Source: Pseudocercospora fijiensis CIRAD86 (Eukaryota > Ascomycota > Dothideomycetes > Mycosphaerellales > Mycosphaerellaceae). Taken from it: a DNA stretch of 64,000 nucleotides. The stretch is taken from NCBI RefSeq assembly GCF_000340215.1, contig NW_006921538.1, positions 1,054,001-1,118,000 on the forward strand, given 5' to 3'. The first letter of the stretch is position 1; the number at the start of each line of letters is the position of its first letter. The notes beneath the pieces are model-generated. The model saw nothing but the letters and a program-made list of their open reading frames with translations. It searched no databases and was not told the DNA's origin. The position numbers and the translations under genes were made by a program. Shown here one piece after another: positions 10,511 to 22,010 of the stretch.

Positions 10511-11317
10511 TTCCGCCTAGCGTGTGTCGGTGAAGACGGTGGTGGACGGTGCGGGTTCCAGCGCATCGTATATTAAGGCAACGTGGAAGTTGAGCTGGAA
10601 CCTGGACCAAAATAGAAAGGAAAGGGTTTGATGAGATTTGATGAGGGAGCAATCAAAGCTGCTCCATGACCGGCATGTTCCGCACGTGGGTGTTGCAAGG
10701 TTAGGTTCTGAACCTTGCAGTGAGCTCCCTGCAATTTCCTTTCAGCTGCGCACAATTCTTCCTCTTTTCTTCCTCTTCCTCTTTTCTTCCTCTTCCTCTT
10801 TTCTTCCTCCTCTTCCTCTTTTCTTCCTCTTCCTCTTTTCTTCCTCTTCCTCTTTTCTTCTTCATCCTCTTCCATGCTGCATCTTCATCTTATGTTCCCC
10901 AAACTGCCACTGCCAGTTGTTCGTGCATCGAAGCATCGGCAAGTGGAGCAAAGAGCATACGGATAGCATGAGCGACGTTCGCCGCGAGATGCAGCCGTCC
11001 TTACGCCGCAGAAGGACCGATCCAAACCCTCTCCGCGCTGCTCCTCCTCGACCAGAAGAGATGGAGACCCCACTACTACACTGTAGCCAGACAATTCATG
11101 CAGCATGATGAAGGGTGCAGGGCTGACTGGAAATCGGGCCGTACTTTGCAGGCCGCGAGTGGCATCAGAAGCGCCGCCATGCCTGTTTATGCACAATGGA
11201 ACGATGATGGGGAGACTTGCTAGACGGGGAGGGGCAGATGTTGCAGCCTAGATGGAGTAAAAGAAATGTAGCACCCAGGATACACGGGTCTTGTAGAGTT
11301 GTGCCTATTTTCCCGCC
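10511..11317. other. Divergent promoter region with polypyrimidine tract
   Basis: Lies between divergently transcribed STE24 and the invertase gene. Apart from the pyrimidine tract, no gene or clear element was found. Confidence 0.5.
10756..10873 (+). repeat. TTCCTC/TTTCTTCC polypyrimidine tract
   Basis: About 115 bp consisting almost only of T and C, built from shifting units such as CTTCCTCTTTT. On the opposite strand it is a purine mirror tract. Such tracts can form H-DNA and are common in fungal promoters. Confidence 0.85.
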
Positions 11318-13184
11318 ATGTGGTCGTCGTGTAGTATACTCGCAGCAGCAGCTCTGCTGGCTGATCAAGCAGCCGCTCAAGTATCAGCAAATGCCCGCGC
11401 GACATACTACGCACCTGGCATTCCCACAGATGCACCAGTCCCGGGCAGCTACAATGACTACTTGCGGCCCAGAGTACACTTCACTCCGCCGCGATACTTC
11501 ATGAATGGCGAGCCAACATTCAGTACTGCCTGCGTGATGCTTCGCTGATGTTCCGTAGACCCCAATGGCCTGCACCGAGGCGCAGATGCATTATGGCATA
11601 TGTACTATCAGTACAATCCTTTGACACCCGTCGCGGGCAATCAGGTACGTGGTGCGGGTGCGCGCTGCATTTTCTCCGCGTCCTTCTCCAAACCTGACCC
11701 GCATGTTATTCTAGCACTGGGGCCACGCGACCTCCGAGGACCTCTATACGTGGGAGAACCAAAAGATCGCGCTCTGGCCGCCAAACAACTACACGTACGT
11801 CTTCTCCGGCAGCGCGGTGCTTGACCCAAACAATACCTCCGGCTTCTTCCCACACCAGGACAATGGAGTGGTCGCCATCTACACGCTCGCCGAGTATCCC
11901 GGGGGCGTGCAGGGTGTACAGTACCAAGCCATTGCCTACAGCCGAGACGATGGCTACACTTTCGAAGCATATGAGGCCAACCCAGTCCTGGACATCAACA
12001 GTACCCAGTTCCGCGATCCGTACGTCATCTGGCACGAGCCCTCCGCCCAGTGGGTCATGACCGTTGCGTATGCTGCAGAGTTTGTCATTGCCATCTTCAC
12101 GTCTCCAGATCTCAAGCAATGGACTCACGCCTCCAATTTCACCAAACATGGCCACCTCGGCGTGCAGTATGAATGTCCGAATCTTCTGCAGATGCCCATG
12201 CGTGGCCAAGAAGAGCCAATCTGGCTCCTGCTCATCAGCATGAACCCAGGAGGACCTCGTGGCGGTAGCGTCTCGCAGTACTTCCCCGGCCACTTCAACG
12301 GCACCCATTTCGAGCCATTCGACGATGCTGCCCGATTCACAGACTTCGGCAAAGACAACTACGCAGCCCAATTCTTCCATGGTGTCCCAGCCAATGAGCC
12401 GCAGATTGCGCTTGGCTGGGCTTCAAACTGGGAATATACCCAGCTCGTGCCCACAGGCTTGCTAGAGCACGGCCAATTCCGTTCCGCCATGACAGTCCCA
12501 CGAGCCCACACAATCGCCAACATTTCGGCTCGTGGCTACGACCTCATCTCCGAAATCCACAACATCTCCGCTGTCGTCGACTCGGAGCTAGCATACAACT
12601 CATCTCTCGGCAACGGCACAATCATGACCTACTTCGGCCACGTAGACTCAGGGGCCATCTACTTCGAAACCAACATCACGAACCTCACCTCATCCACTCG
12701 CCAAGGAACAGCAAATTTCACAATCTCCTCTTCCCTCTCTGGCGAATACATCCAAGGCGGAATAAAAGTCGCCGGAGAACCTGGAATCTGGATCGATCGA
12801 GGCCATATCCGTGGCTTCGACAACCCGTACTTTTCCGACAAGTTCTCCGAGGAAGGCACTTTTGTCCCGGCTACCGCATCTTGGGACATGAGTGTTGTCG
12901 TTGATCGGTCCATTATTGAGATCTTCTTGAATGGCGCCCAAGCTGCCGGCACCTTGACATTCTTCCCAACCGCACCGCTTGACACCTTGGCGATATATGT
13001 CGGCGGCATCGATGAGACGGCCAGTAGCTCCGTCGCTGTCTGGGCTTTGAGGGATACTTGGGCGGGCCAAGCGAATGCCAATGGGACTGTGGTGGGTAAC
13101 GTTACGCAACTTGACGTGAGACAAGTGCGCTTGACCACGCTAAACGCGGAGTTGACCATCGATATAGGGATCCGTAGACGCTAA
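11318..13184 (+). CDS. Secreted GH32 beta-fructofuranosidase (invertase)
   Basis: Three exons: 11318-11507, 11559-11644 and 11715-13184, giving 581 residues. Intron 1 is a GC-AG intron (GCGAGC...CGTAG) that splits the codon of the nucleophile. Intron 2 is GT-AG (70 bp). Signal peptide at residues 1-21 ([21 protein letters not shown]). GH32 landmarks: FMNDPNG with nucleophile about D64, FRDPYV with transition-state stabiliser about D193, and YECPNL with acid/base about E245. A C-terminal beta-sandwich ends near VWALRDTW. Many NxS/T glycosylation sites fit an extracellular enzyme hydrolysing sucrose. The final ~18 residues and the stop at 13182 lie inside the terminal inverted repeat of the adjacent mobile island, so the C-terminus is probably chimeric. 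The catalytic domains are complete. Confidence 0.93.
13106..13123 (+). repeat. Left flanking direct repeat (possible target duplication)
   Basis: GCAACTTGACGTGAGACA, within the invertase coding sequence 7 bp outside the left inverted repeat. It matches 16 of 18 bases of 44,974-44,991 in the same orientation outside the right inverted repeat. Confidence 0.5.
13131..13161 (+). repeat. Left terminal inverted repeat
   Basis: Begins TTGACCACGCTAAACGCG and ends GTTGACCATCG. It matches the reverse complement of 44,929-44,959 at 29 of 31 positions. It contains two direct TTGACCA copies on either side of a short CGCTAAA(A/C)GCG inverted core. It also encodes part of the present C-terminus of the invertase. 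Confidence 0.85.
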
Positions 13185-13377
13185 AGCGGGTGCGTCCCGT
13201 ACGCGAAAGTTTCATTACGCTAGGATCTTCTATTACGCTAAGCGTTGCGCGATATCTATACGCGTATCTTTGCGCGTATACTCTCTTCCTTTCTTTCTAT
13301 AATATACTACTAGTACGTATCTACCCTTAGCCCCTACCCCTATTCCTTTATATATACCTATGTACATATGCGACGAG

Positions 13378-14760
13378 CTAATAAGGCGACTTCGATGTCG
13401 CAGCTAACCGAGTTCCCCTATACTACTATACCTAAGCCTATAGCTCTGTATATACCTCCTAACATACTATAAGATATTAAGACCGTTGCCTAGAACAACA
13501 CCCTACTAGAGCAATCTGTAAGTATAGAGACTAGGGTATATATCTGCCTATACTTATGCCTATATAGAGCTCCTACCGCAAATATAAGAAGCGCCTCTTA
13601 TAAGGCGAGTTATTTAACATACCTAAGATAGAAATCGTAGTATGTAATCTCTCTTCTACCTATGCAATAAGCTAAACTAATGCCTATAGATCTGCCTAAA
13701 GACTAACTAGGAGGCCGTACGCACCTATATAGGTAAGGTAACTTGTCGTATGCCGGCAGGATCTAAGAACTTCGGTCGCTTCCTAGCTACCTAGAAGAAT
13801 CGCGATAGGTATATGCAGTGTTATGCCTATATTACTAGTTATTGCTAACACTATAATAGAAAAGACGAAGACGAAGAGACACTAAAGGAGTTGTACGAAG
13901 AGAAGGGCTTCTATAGTGTATAACTCTGTCTTTGCCTATACGTATACCTAAAGCTAACACCTTATAGACTATCTACCGCGACACTTCGGCTCTCGCTATA
14001 TATATCATCTATAGTATACGTAGCTCCCTACCTAGAGCTTTACCTATACTAACGCATATATAGTACAAGGGAAAAGTCGAGCAGCCTAAGGAGAAGGACC
14101 GTAGTAGTCGGTATACGCCTAAGACTAAGACAAAAAAGTGCATTAGTAGGTTTAGGCAGCTCTATAGGCAAAGCTTTTTACTAATATATCCCTTAGATTT
14201 CTTCGATAATGCCTAGGATCTGTACGAGGTCAAGTATAGCTATATCTTTACCCTTACCTTTGCCTATACTAATCCGTATACAGCCCCGACGCCCTAGGTA
14301 TACCGAGCAAGGGCAAAGCTAAGGGCAAAGCACCGGCCAAATCTGCCGAGACAATCGAAGACTTAGAGACTAAGTCTAAGTCTGAGTCTAAGAGTAATAG
14401 CGAGGTGTATATGCCGATCTATGCCTATACCGCTAGTTATATACTAACTTAAATAGGCCCTTCGTCGTCCGGCGCAGCAAGCACGGTAAGGTATAAATGG
14501 TTACGTACATACCTTTGCCTATACTAACGCCTATATAGATTGATCTAACTAAGGCTAACCGCGAGTTCCGTGCCGAGTTCCCCGAGGCTATAGTGCCTTG
14601 CCTAGGTTGCTAGGCTAAGAAGGCCAAGAAGAGTAAGTCTAGAGCTTTGGCTATAGCAATGCCTATACTAACGCCTATAACAGACTATAACCTTAGTGCC
14701 GATACCTGCAACTATACTAAGAACTACAACGTCGTTATCCTTATAGGATAAGGGCATAGA
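13378..14760 (+). pseudogene. Relic gene A (unknown transposon-associated protein)
   Basis: Starts near the ATG at 13,378 and can be followed through about eight short exons with several TAG/TAA stops. Exon pieces include SSYRKYKKRLL (about 13,568), ICLKTN..AVRTYIGKVTCRMP (about 13,690-13,755), a charged KDEDEETLKELYEEKGF stretch, and a C-terminal part with VPCLGC and DTCNYT that may be a cysteine pair cluster. Five introns end in nearly the same sequence, CCTATACTAACGCCTATA-type plus TAG. It is collinear with relic gene B at 27.88-29.56 kb, so it was a true gene that was duplicated and then degraded. Family not recognised. Confidence 0.55.
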
Positions 14761-16249
14761 TATAGGCATAGGCACGGGCATAGGATGAATATAGGATAAT
14801 TATTGCCTATATAGGCACGTATATAAGTATAGAACTAGCTACTAGTTGAAAGCCCCGGCTATAGTTAGACTTGAAATCTAACTATAGCCAAATCTTCTCC
14901 GCACTCGTAACTTCCTATATACGCCGTACTATAGCTATAGGTCGCCCTTTACAATATCGTAACTACTTTCGAGGCTTCTAGAGTCTAACAAAGGTAGCTT
15001 AACTAAAAAACAAGGGGGATAACGAAAGGCTAGCGGTTATATCCTAAGAATAATATAAGCTATACTAGTACTAATAAGTACTAACAGCTAGAAACTAACA
15101 ATAATTATATATATACTAGGATTTATAGGTAGTAGAAGCTACAGTTTAGACGAATTAGTATAGAAAGTTTGAAATAATAGGGGCTATATTAGTAAAGTTA
15201 CCTAGATCAAAATAATTAAAACTAGTATATAGCGGGTAGGTCCTTTTTAGTATAGATACCTAGAATTTTATAACTGCTAGTTTTAGTCTAAAAGACATAG
15301 AGATACCGATCGATATTATACTATAGCGTTACTAGTAGGCTGGTTTTTTATATAGGACAGATGCTACTACTAGTACTATACCTATTCTCTAGTCTTTAGC
15401 TATAGCAGTAGGGCGTTATTATCCCCTACTGTTAATGGAATAAAGGTATAGTCTTTAAAAAGTAGGTTTAGGTATTCTTTTTAAGTCAGCTATATACTAG
15501 CGCTAGTACGTATCTTATAATGCCCTAAGGCCTATATACTGTTCTATCGAATACGTTATACATATTGAATCACACAAACGTACAGAAGTAGTAGTACTCT
15601 AGTTTAATACTACCCTATTTTGATTTTTATATATATATATATATATATATACTACCGTATAGGCCTATATACCGACTAACTAATATTAAACTATATCTTA
15701 ATCTCTAGCGTAGCCTAGTATCGGGTCTCGTATTACTCGGGAGATAATACGCTACTTACCCGCTTTCCGGCTAATAGTACTATTCTATCGGGTATAGTCT
15801 ACGGATCTACTAGTAACCCGCTTTTTTAGTTTAGTATACTAAGGTCGGCGAGGTATGTTTCTAACTAGTATCGAATTGCTCTAATACTATGCTATACTTT
15901 TAACGTAGCAAGCTAGATATATAGCTAATCGTATAGATATAGGTGCTTTAGCTAGGTATTACCTACCCGCTCGCCTATACTAAATAGGACAGTATAGGCT
16001 ATAACCTAGAGATAATCGGCTTTCTATACTAGTAGGCCGGGAAGGGTAATAGTACTTATATCTACTACTTTAAAGTCGGTAGCAATCGCACTACTACTAG
16101 TGCCTATTTCGATTTTACAGGTTAGTTTAATAACAAGGATTTGCTACTCGATCGTATATATCTAGAAGACTAGTTTGTATACCTGCTATACGATCTAATT
16201 CTAGCTAATACTAAGGTCGCCGACTATATTATATTTCCGAATTGTAGTA
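14761..16249. other. AT-rich RIP-degraded DNA, no recognisable gene
   Basis: TpA-rich with frequent stops in all frames. It includes a (TA)n run near 15,630-15,652. No terminal repeats or domains recognised. Confidence 0.6.
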
Positions 16250-16856
16250 TATTAGACTAGGACGCTAGTAAGGCTCGTGCTATTACTATAGTCCGCGGCG
16301 CAGACGAGTAGCATATCGATAGTATCTAGAGAAGCACGTTTTACTATAACCAAAATATTCAGCTACCGCCAACTAGGCAACCCTAAGCAGTACCATAAAC
16401 GTTTACTATAGTCGGCCTAAGATAGTATCATATACTATCGCAGGTTAGCGTACTAGCATTGCTATACCCTATAGTAGGTCGGGTTAGTTTGGTTTAGTTT
16501 ACTAAGCCAAAATTCTAGGTTAGTTTAAGTTAGTTTGCTAAGCAACTATACGAGTAGCAGGTTAGAACTATAGAATTAGTCGGTTTCTAACAAGTATAGG
16601 AATATATACGTAACTTAAAGCAAGCCCTTTTTAAGACTAGTACTAATAGAATTTTCGAAGACTTTTATTTCGGACGTCTAATAAAGCATAATATACTATA
16701 TATATACTTAGAGAGTATTTATCGCGCGCTATATAGCGCCGTATAATAGCGGCATATTTTGTATATAGAAACGCTTATAGAGGATACTAAGAATATCTAT
16801 CCTACTAGAATATCTATCCTACCTACTACTATCTCGAATTTAGATATTCTAACCCT

Positions 16857-16935
16857 TAAGAATCTAATCTAGGGCTTTAAAATCCTTACCTATAGTCGTA
16901 ACGCGATTCACGTAGATAGCTATAAGGACAATAGC
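16857..16935 (-). pseudogene. Histone-H3-like C-terminal relic (left arm, type II)
   Basis: The minus strand reads AIYVNRVTTIGKDFKALD then a stop. This parallels the H3 C-terminal AIHAKRVTIMPKD segment with the histidine codon changed to tyrosine, as a CpA-to-TpA change gives. It is the mirror image of the C-terminal part of the relic at 21,382-22,010. Upstream exons are missing in this arm. Confidence 0.55.
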
Positions 16936-18787
16936 TAAAATAGTATTAGTATGGTTCCAAAAGAGGTAGTAAAATTTAGTAGGAAATTCTACCTAGATAT
17001 CTTCCGCAGTTACTACTTTAATAGTAATAATACTACTATATATAGTCTAACTATCTAGTATAAAGACCCGGCTAGAGGTACTAGCTACAGTAATCTTATA
17101 AGTAACCTAACTCTATTACTAGGAAATATAATAAATATCTATACTACGGTAGGCTATACTAAATAAGTTAGCTATTTAGTAGGAATAGGCCTACTACCGT
17201 CTCTATATACCGGCTCCGAGTGCCGACTATGCCTCTAGATTTAACTCCCCCCTATCTCGAAGGCTAAGGTACCGAGTAGAACCCCTGTACCTTATGTCTG
17301 CTCGGTTGTCGCGGAGCGCTTATAAGTAAGATATTAAAAAAGTATATAAAATATACGAGAAGAGCATCCCAGGATATAGGTCGTTAGTAAATAATAGTAG
17401 TACGCCTAGTTATTTATATAGTACGTTACTCTAAACGACTATGAGCCTATATTATCTCGTACTTCGCTTATAAGACTATATTATATACGACCGGGTAAGT
17501 ATAGTAGGGAGGTAGAGGTAGTATCTTAGGACGAGGCTTCTATATATCTTAGAATCTCTTATACGGGCTATACGTTCTTCTTCGTTAGACTCGTAGGTAG
17601 AGTCGTCGCTAGACTCTACTAACTTGTGCTATCGATCTCCTCCCTAGTTATCCTAGCTATACGAGTAGCGGTAAGCGATAATACCTAGATCGTATAACGA
17701 TCTCTCCCCTTCTTTAGTTATATATACTTCTACTTCTTAGTATAGTTAAACTACGAATACTATTAAGGCAAGCCGGGATATAGCAAGAAACTAGTCTAAA
17801 TATAGCTCGTCTCCGTAATAATCGAGTAAACATAAGGCGCTAGGTTTCTACTTCGTACCTTATATCTAGGTATAACGCGGGAATAAAACTAGGAGTATAG
17901 CCGGTATATATAGCTAGTAAAAGGATGCGAAAGTGTGCCTCGTCCTAGGTTAATGTAGCGGCTAAATACAAATCCTAATTAATCCGCTATAAACCGACGC
18001 CGAATCTTAGCTAGAAGCTATATATTTTTATATTAAAGAGCAACCCGCTTCGTATAGATAGTAAGGAGGTTAGAAAGCTTAAACTCGGTTATAAGAAATA
18101 TCTAGGGTTGCGTTAGTCTACTTTACCCCTCGCCTACGTTCGGGGATTTAAACTATACGTAAAGTCGCACTTTCTTAGTAGGCTATACGTAAAAGTCGAC
18201 GATAGCACTATTATAGAGTAAATATAATGGGAAACTGGATATAAGTGCGATAAGAGATAAGAAACGGTAGATTTCCGCTATATTAGTAGCTAGTAAATTG
18301 CGACTAAGGACCTTAATCCGGCCTCTTAGCAAAACTCTAGTCTACTATATAATCGATTACTTTATATATCGGCCTGTATATCTATTATGTAATCTACTAC
18401 CCTCTCCGCCCTCTCTACCTTAGTTAACCGCTTGGTGCGTACCCTCTTTATATTTTCGCCCTTTTTACGCCCTATACCGAGTTTTCTGTACTCTTTGTAT
18501 ACTAGAAAGAAAGAATACGAAGAATACGCGCCTTAGAATAAGGTAGACTGGCTTGCTAAGGATTATACAAGAAAACGGCGGTAGTAAAGTCTGTGGCTGT
18601 AATATGCTCGGATAAGGCTGTATGTGTAATATTTAGACTCGCGGTTCCTTACTATACCTACCTAGATATCCGAATAGGACTAGAATATACGATTATATCG
18701 AGGTTTACGTATAGCCTACTAAGAAAGTGCGATTCTATATATAGTTGAAATCCCCGCGACTACGGGATAAAGTATAACTAACGAAAC

Positions 18788-18986
18788 CCCGGATACCTTC
18801 GTAGCTTTCGAGAGATTACTAATCGCTATAGCCGTAAATTATATACTAGACTTAAAATCTAATATAATTACTTAGACGAGTCGCTAGAAGGGAGTTATAG
18901 AGATTAAAAGCTCGGTCTACCTTTTATCTTAGAATAGCCGGATCTCGCGAAGGGTAATAGTATCCGGTCTAAGGCGCCGCTTTTTT
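18788..18986 (-). pseudogene. Histone-H3-like relic (left arm, type I)
   Basis: The minus strand reads KKRRLRPDTITLREIRLF, then after stops TELLIS and a PF.RLV segment, then LDF and AIS.L. This follows the order of H3 alpha-N and alpha-1 regions (RPGTVALREIRRYQ, TELLIRKLPFQRLVRE). It breaks off at about 18,788 in the middle of the alpha-2 region, where unrelated AT-rich sequence begins. Stops are TAG/TAA at positions where glutamine or arginine codons would be expected, as RIP produces. Mirror copy of 19,762-20,076. Confidence 0.75.
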
Positions 18987-19324
18987 ATCGTCTAAACCTA
19001 CCTTTTACCCTTTTTTATAGAAGAATAGCTTTTCTTCGTAATAGTCTTCGTCTGTCTACCTTTTTAGCTACTCTATCCTTCTTATATCTACCTAAAGTAT
19101 TCTTATTTCGTAGTACTGTTTTCCGAGTAACCCCCTTCCCTTATATATACTATATATAGTATTCCTCTTCCGATATTTCGTTCTCGCTACGGTCTTCCTA
19201 TACTTAGCTTACTTTACTCGTACTCTATTCTAAGTTCTAAAGGTATCTTTATATACGTTCGGGCGACGAAGGTATATCGCTAAGACCTAGAAAAATTAAT
19301 AAGCCTATAAATGTAAAGAGATAT

Positions 19325-19434
19325 TTATACTTCTGATACTCTAGACTAAATAGTCTTCTATTAAACCGTCCTAGTCGGTTATCGTTAGATTCGTAATTAG
19401 GATAGTCCGTATCCTTACTAGGAAGTGTTATAGA
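19325..19434. other. Spacer at centre of palindrome
   Basis: About 110 bp between the inverted arms, not self-complementary. As single-stranded DNA it would be the loop of a hairpin with arms of several kilobases. Confidence 0.6.
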
Positions 19435-19761
19435 ATATCTCTTTACGATTATAGGCTTATTAATTTTCTAGGTTCTAGCGATATACCTTCGTCGTCTAAG
19501 CGCATATAAAGATACCTTTAGAGCCTAAAGGGCAAGGGTAAAGCAAGCTAAGTATAGGGAGACCGTAGCGAGAACGAGATATCGGAAGAGTAAGACTCTC
19601 CGTAGTATATATAAGGGAAGGGGGTTCCTCGGAAAACAGTACTAAAAAAACAAGAAGGCCTTAGATAGATAAGAGAAGGCTAAAAGGAGTAGGTATACGA
19701 AGACTATCGTAAAGAAAAGTTATTCTTCTATTAAAAAAAGGGTATAAGGTAGGACTCGATA

Positions 19762-20076
19762 ATAAAGAAGTAGTACTTTAAACTAGGTACTATTACCCTT
19801 CGCTAGATCCGGCTATTCTAAGACAAAAGAGGGACCGAGTTTTTAATCCCTAAGACTCTCTTCTAGCGACTCGTCCGAGAAATTATATTAGATTTTTAGT
19901 CTAGTATACGATTTACGGCTAAGGCGATTAATGCTCTTTAGGAAGCTACGGAGGCATTTCTTATAACCGAATTTAAGCTTTATAACCTCCTTGCTATTTA
20001 TACGAAGCGGGGTACTCTTTAATATAAAGATATATAGCTTCTAGCTGAAATTCGGCGTCGGTTTATAGCGGATTAG
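19762..20076 (+). pseudogene. Histone-H3-like relic (right arm, type I)
   Basis: One plus-strand frame with no indels, interrupted by seven or more TAG/TAA codons, reads as a histone H3 fold. In order: FKLGTITLR.IRLF, TEFLIPKTLF.RLVREI, LDF.SSIRFTAKAINAL, EATEAFLITEF, LLAIYTKRGTL, YKDI.LLAEIRRR. This corresponds to the H3 segments GTVALREIRRY, TELLIRKLPFQRLVREI, RFQSSAVMALQEACEAYLV, CAIHAKRVTI and PKDIQLARRIRG. A basic tail with GVPRKTVLKKQ lies upstream in another frame. Nearly every stop falls at a conserved Q, R or K position, consistent with CpA-to-TpA damage. It is nearer H3/CenH3 than any other histone, but which variant cannot be decided. Confidence 0.85.
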
Positions 20077-20354
20077 TTAGACTTTGTATTTAGTCGTTAG
20101 ATTAACCTAGGAGGAGGCCTATTTTCGCATCCTTTTACTAGCTATATATACCGGCTATACTCCTAGTTTTATTCCCGCGTTATACCTAGATATAAGGTAC
20201 GAAGTAGAAACCTAGCGCCCTATATTTACTCGGCTATTATAGAGACGAGCTATATTTAAATTGGTTTCTTCGTATATCGCGACCGAGTAGATAGTTAGCG
20301 AAAGGGCGATAGAACGTTTATAATACGTCTCTATTTAGACCTAAAATACAAAGG

Positions 20355-20665
20355 TCCTAAGGAGCCCTAATATACTAACTATAAAGAGATTCTTTAGTAT
20401 TAGCACTTTAATCCTCTATACTACGAGGCAGATAGTAAGCCTACGAGAGAGAAATTTTAATAAGAGATTCTCTATAATACGTAGCGCTATTATATAGCGA
20501 CAGATACGTACTAAGTCCGGCAACTCGAAGAAGAATTAAGATAGCGACTAAGGAAGATTTAAGAGATCGATAGTATACTAGTAGAGTCGAGGTCTTATAA
20601 GCGAAGTACGAGATAATATAGGCTCTAGGTCGTATAGAGTAACGTACTATATAAATAACTAGGCG
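20355..20665 (+). pseudogene. Relic of a coiled-coil protein downstream of the H3-like relic
   Basis: A plus-strand frame with TAA/TAG stops contains HFNPLYYEADSKPTREKF and VRQLEEEL followed by a charged heptad-like stretch. It is unrecognised. It lies between the two H3-like relics and is mirrored in the left arm, so it probably belonged to the same repeated unit. Confidence 0.35.
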
Positions 20666-21381
20666 TGCGACTCTTATTTACTTACGACCTATATCCTAGG
20701 ATACTCTTCTTATACTTTTTATACTCTTTTCTAATACCTTACCTATAAGCGCTCCGCGATAACCGATTAAATATAAGCTATAGGGTTTCCGCTCGGTACC
20801 TTAGCCTCCGAGATAGGGCGGAGTTAAATTTAGAGCGATAGCCGGCACTCGTAGCCGGCATACAGAGATGGTAGTAGGCCTTTTCCTACTAAATAACTAG
20901 CTTGTTTAGTATAGCCTACCTAACATTTCTCATATTTCCTAGTAATAGGCCTAGGTTATTTATAAGATTACTGTAGCTAGTAAGGGAATTACTAAAGAAT
21001 ATCTATACTATAGTAGGATACTATTATTACGCCGAGTGTTTGTTAAAAGGAGGCTTTTGCCTATTACTATACCGGCTATATATACCGGCTATATTTCAAA
21101 GTTTGCCGCACCTGCCTTTTTTAGCCGTATCTAACTTCTTTTCTTGCTCTAACGTTACTATAATATAGGCTTGCGCGACGCTTACTCTATTACCTAGCGA
21201 TACCGCGATACTACCTCTCTCGCTATATTTAACCTTCGTATCGATACCTATATCTCTACGCTCTATATCCACTACCTCCGTACTAATATCCTCGCTCCGC
21301 GCGCGCCTTCGTATACCTTCGTAACGTACTTTCTTTATTAATTCGACGACTTTTGTAATACCGAGTCTACTTAACTAAGTT

Positions 21382-22010
21382 ATAACGACTCGTACGAAGG
21401 GACCTACTACTTCTACGGATTATAATAAGACCGGAAGTAGTAGAACGAGTATAGTATATTAACGCAAGAAGGCTACTACTACTACCGCTAGCTCTAGCAC
21501 TAGAAAGAGCGTCGCGAGTAAGGCTCCGCGTAAGACGACGGCAGATAAGGCTCTAGGCAAGACGACGACTAGCGCTTCTACTACTAGTAGCAATAATCGT
21601 ACGAAGCGTCGATAGCGCCTAGGAAGTAAGTCCTATCTATAGCCGGTAGCGTAGCCGGTAGCGTAGCCGGCATTCTTACTATTCTTTTACTAATCCTTCT
21701 TTAGCCGTAGCCCTTCGTTAGATTCGGATATATTAGAAGGATACTAAACTCCTAATCCGTAAAGCTCCTTTCTAACGACTTATTCGTAAAATTGCCTAGT
21801 ATATTATATAGGACCTTCGCTTCTAAGCCTCTATAATAGATACCCTTTAAGAGGCTTTAGAAGCCTACCTTATTTGTATCTACGAATATATATTTCTCTT
21901 CTACCTCTTTTCGAACTATACTAATACTATTTTAGCTATTGTCCTTATAGCTATCTACGCGAAGCGTATTACGATTATAGATAAGATTTTAAAGCCCTCA
22001 ATTAGATTCT
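21382..22010 (+). pseudogene. Spliced histone-H3-like relic with long N-terminal tail (type II)
   Basis: A probable start codon at 21,382 has become ATA. A basic tail follows with ASKAPRKTTADKALGKTT, ending in TKRR.RLG. An 85-bp intron (21,626-21,710; GTAAGT, TTACTAATCC, CGTAG) contains three AGCCGGTAGCGT units. Splicing restores GT-LR.IR.Y, KDTKLLIRKAPF, RLIRKIA, DLRF.ASIIDTL and EALEAYLI, which match H3 alpha-N, alpha-1 and alpha-2 in order and spacing. After a possible second intron the frame gives AIYAKRITI, the H3 alpha-3 entry segment with histidine replaced by tyrosine. All stops are TAG/TAA. The tail differs from canonical H3, as in CenH3-type variants, but the class is uncertain. Confidence 0.8.

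Larger units (their letters stand above)
16250..19324 (+). repeat. Left arm of giant imperfect palindrome
   Basis: Its reverse complement matches the right arm (19,435-23,460) in order along most of its length. For example, 19,261-19,320 pairs with 19,435-19,500, 19,120-19,215 with 19,560-19,620, 17,145-17,480 with 20,560-20,930, and 16,480-16,640 with 23,100-23,270. Arms are diverged mostly by C/T and G/A changes. The outermost ~200 bp match only weakly, so the outer limit is approximate. Confidence 0.75.
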
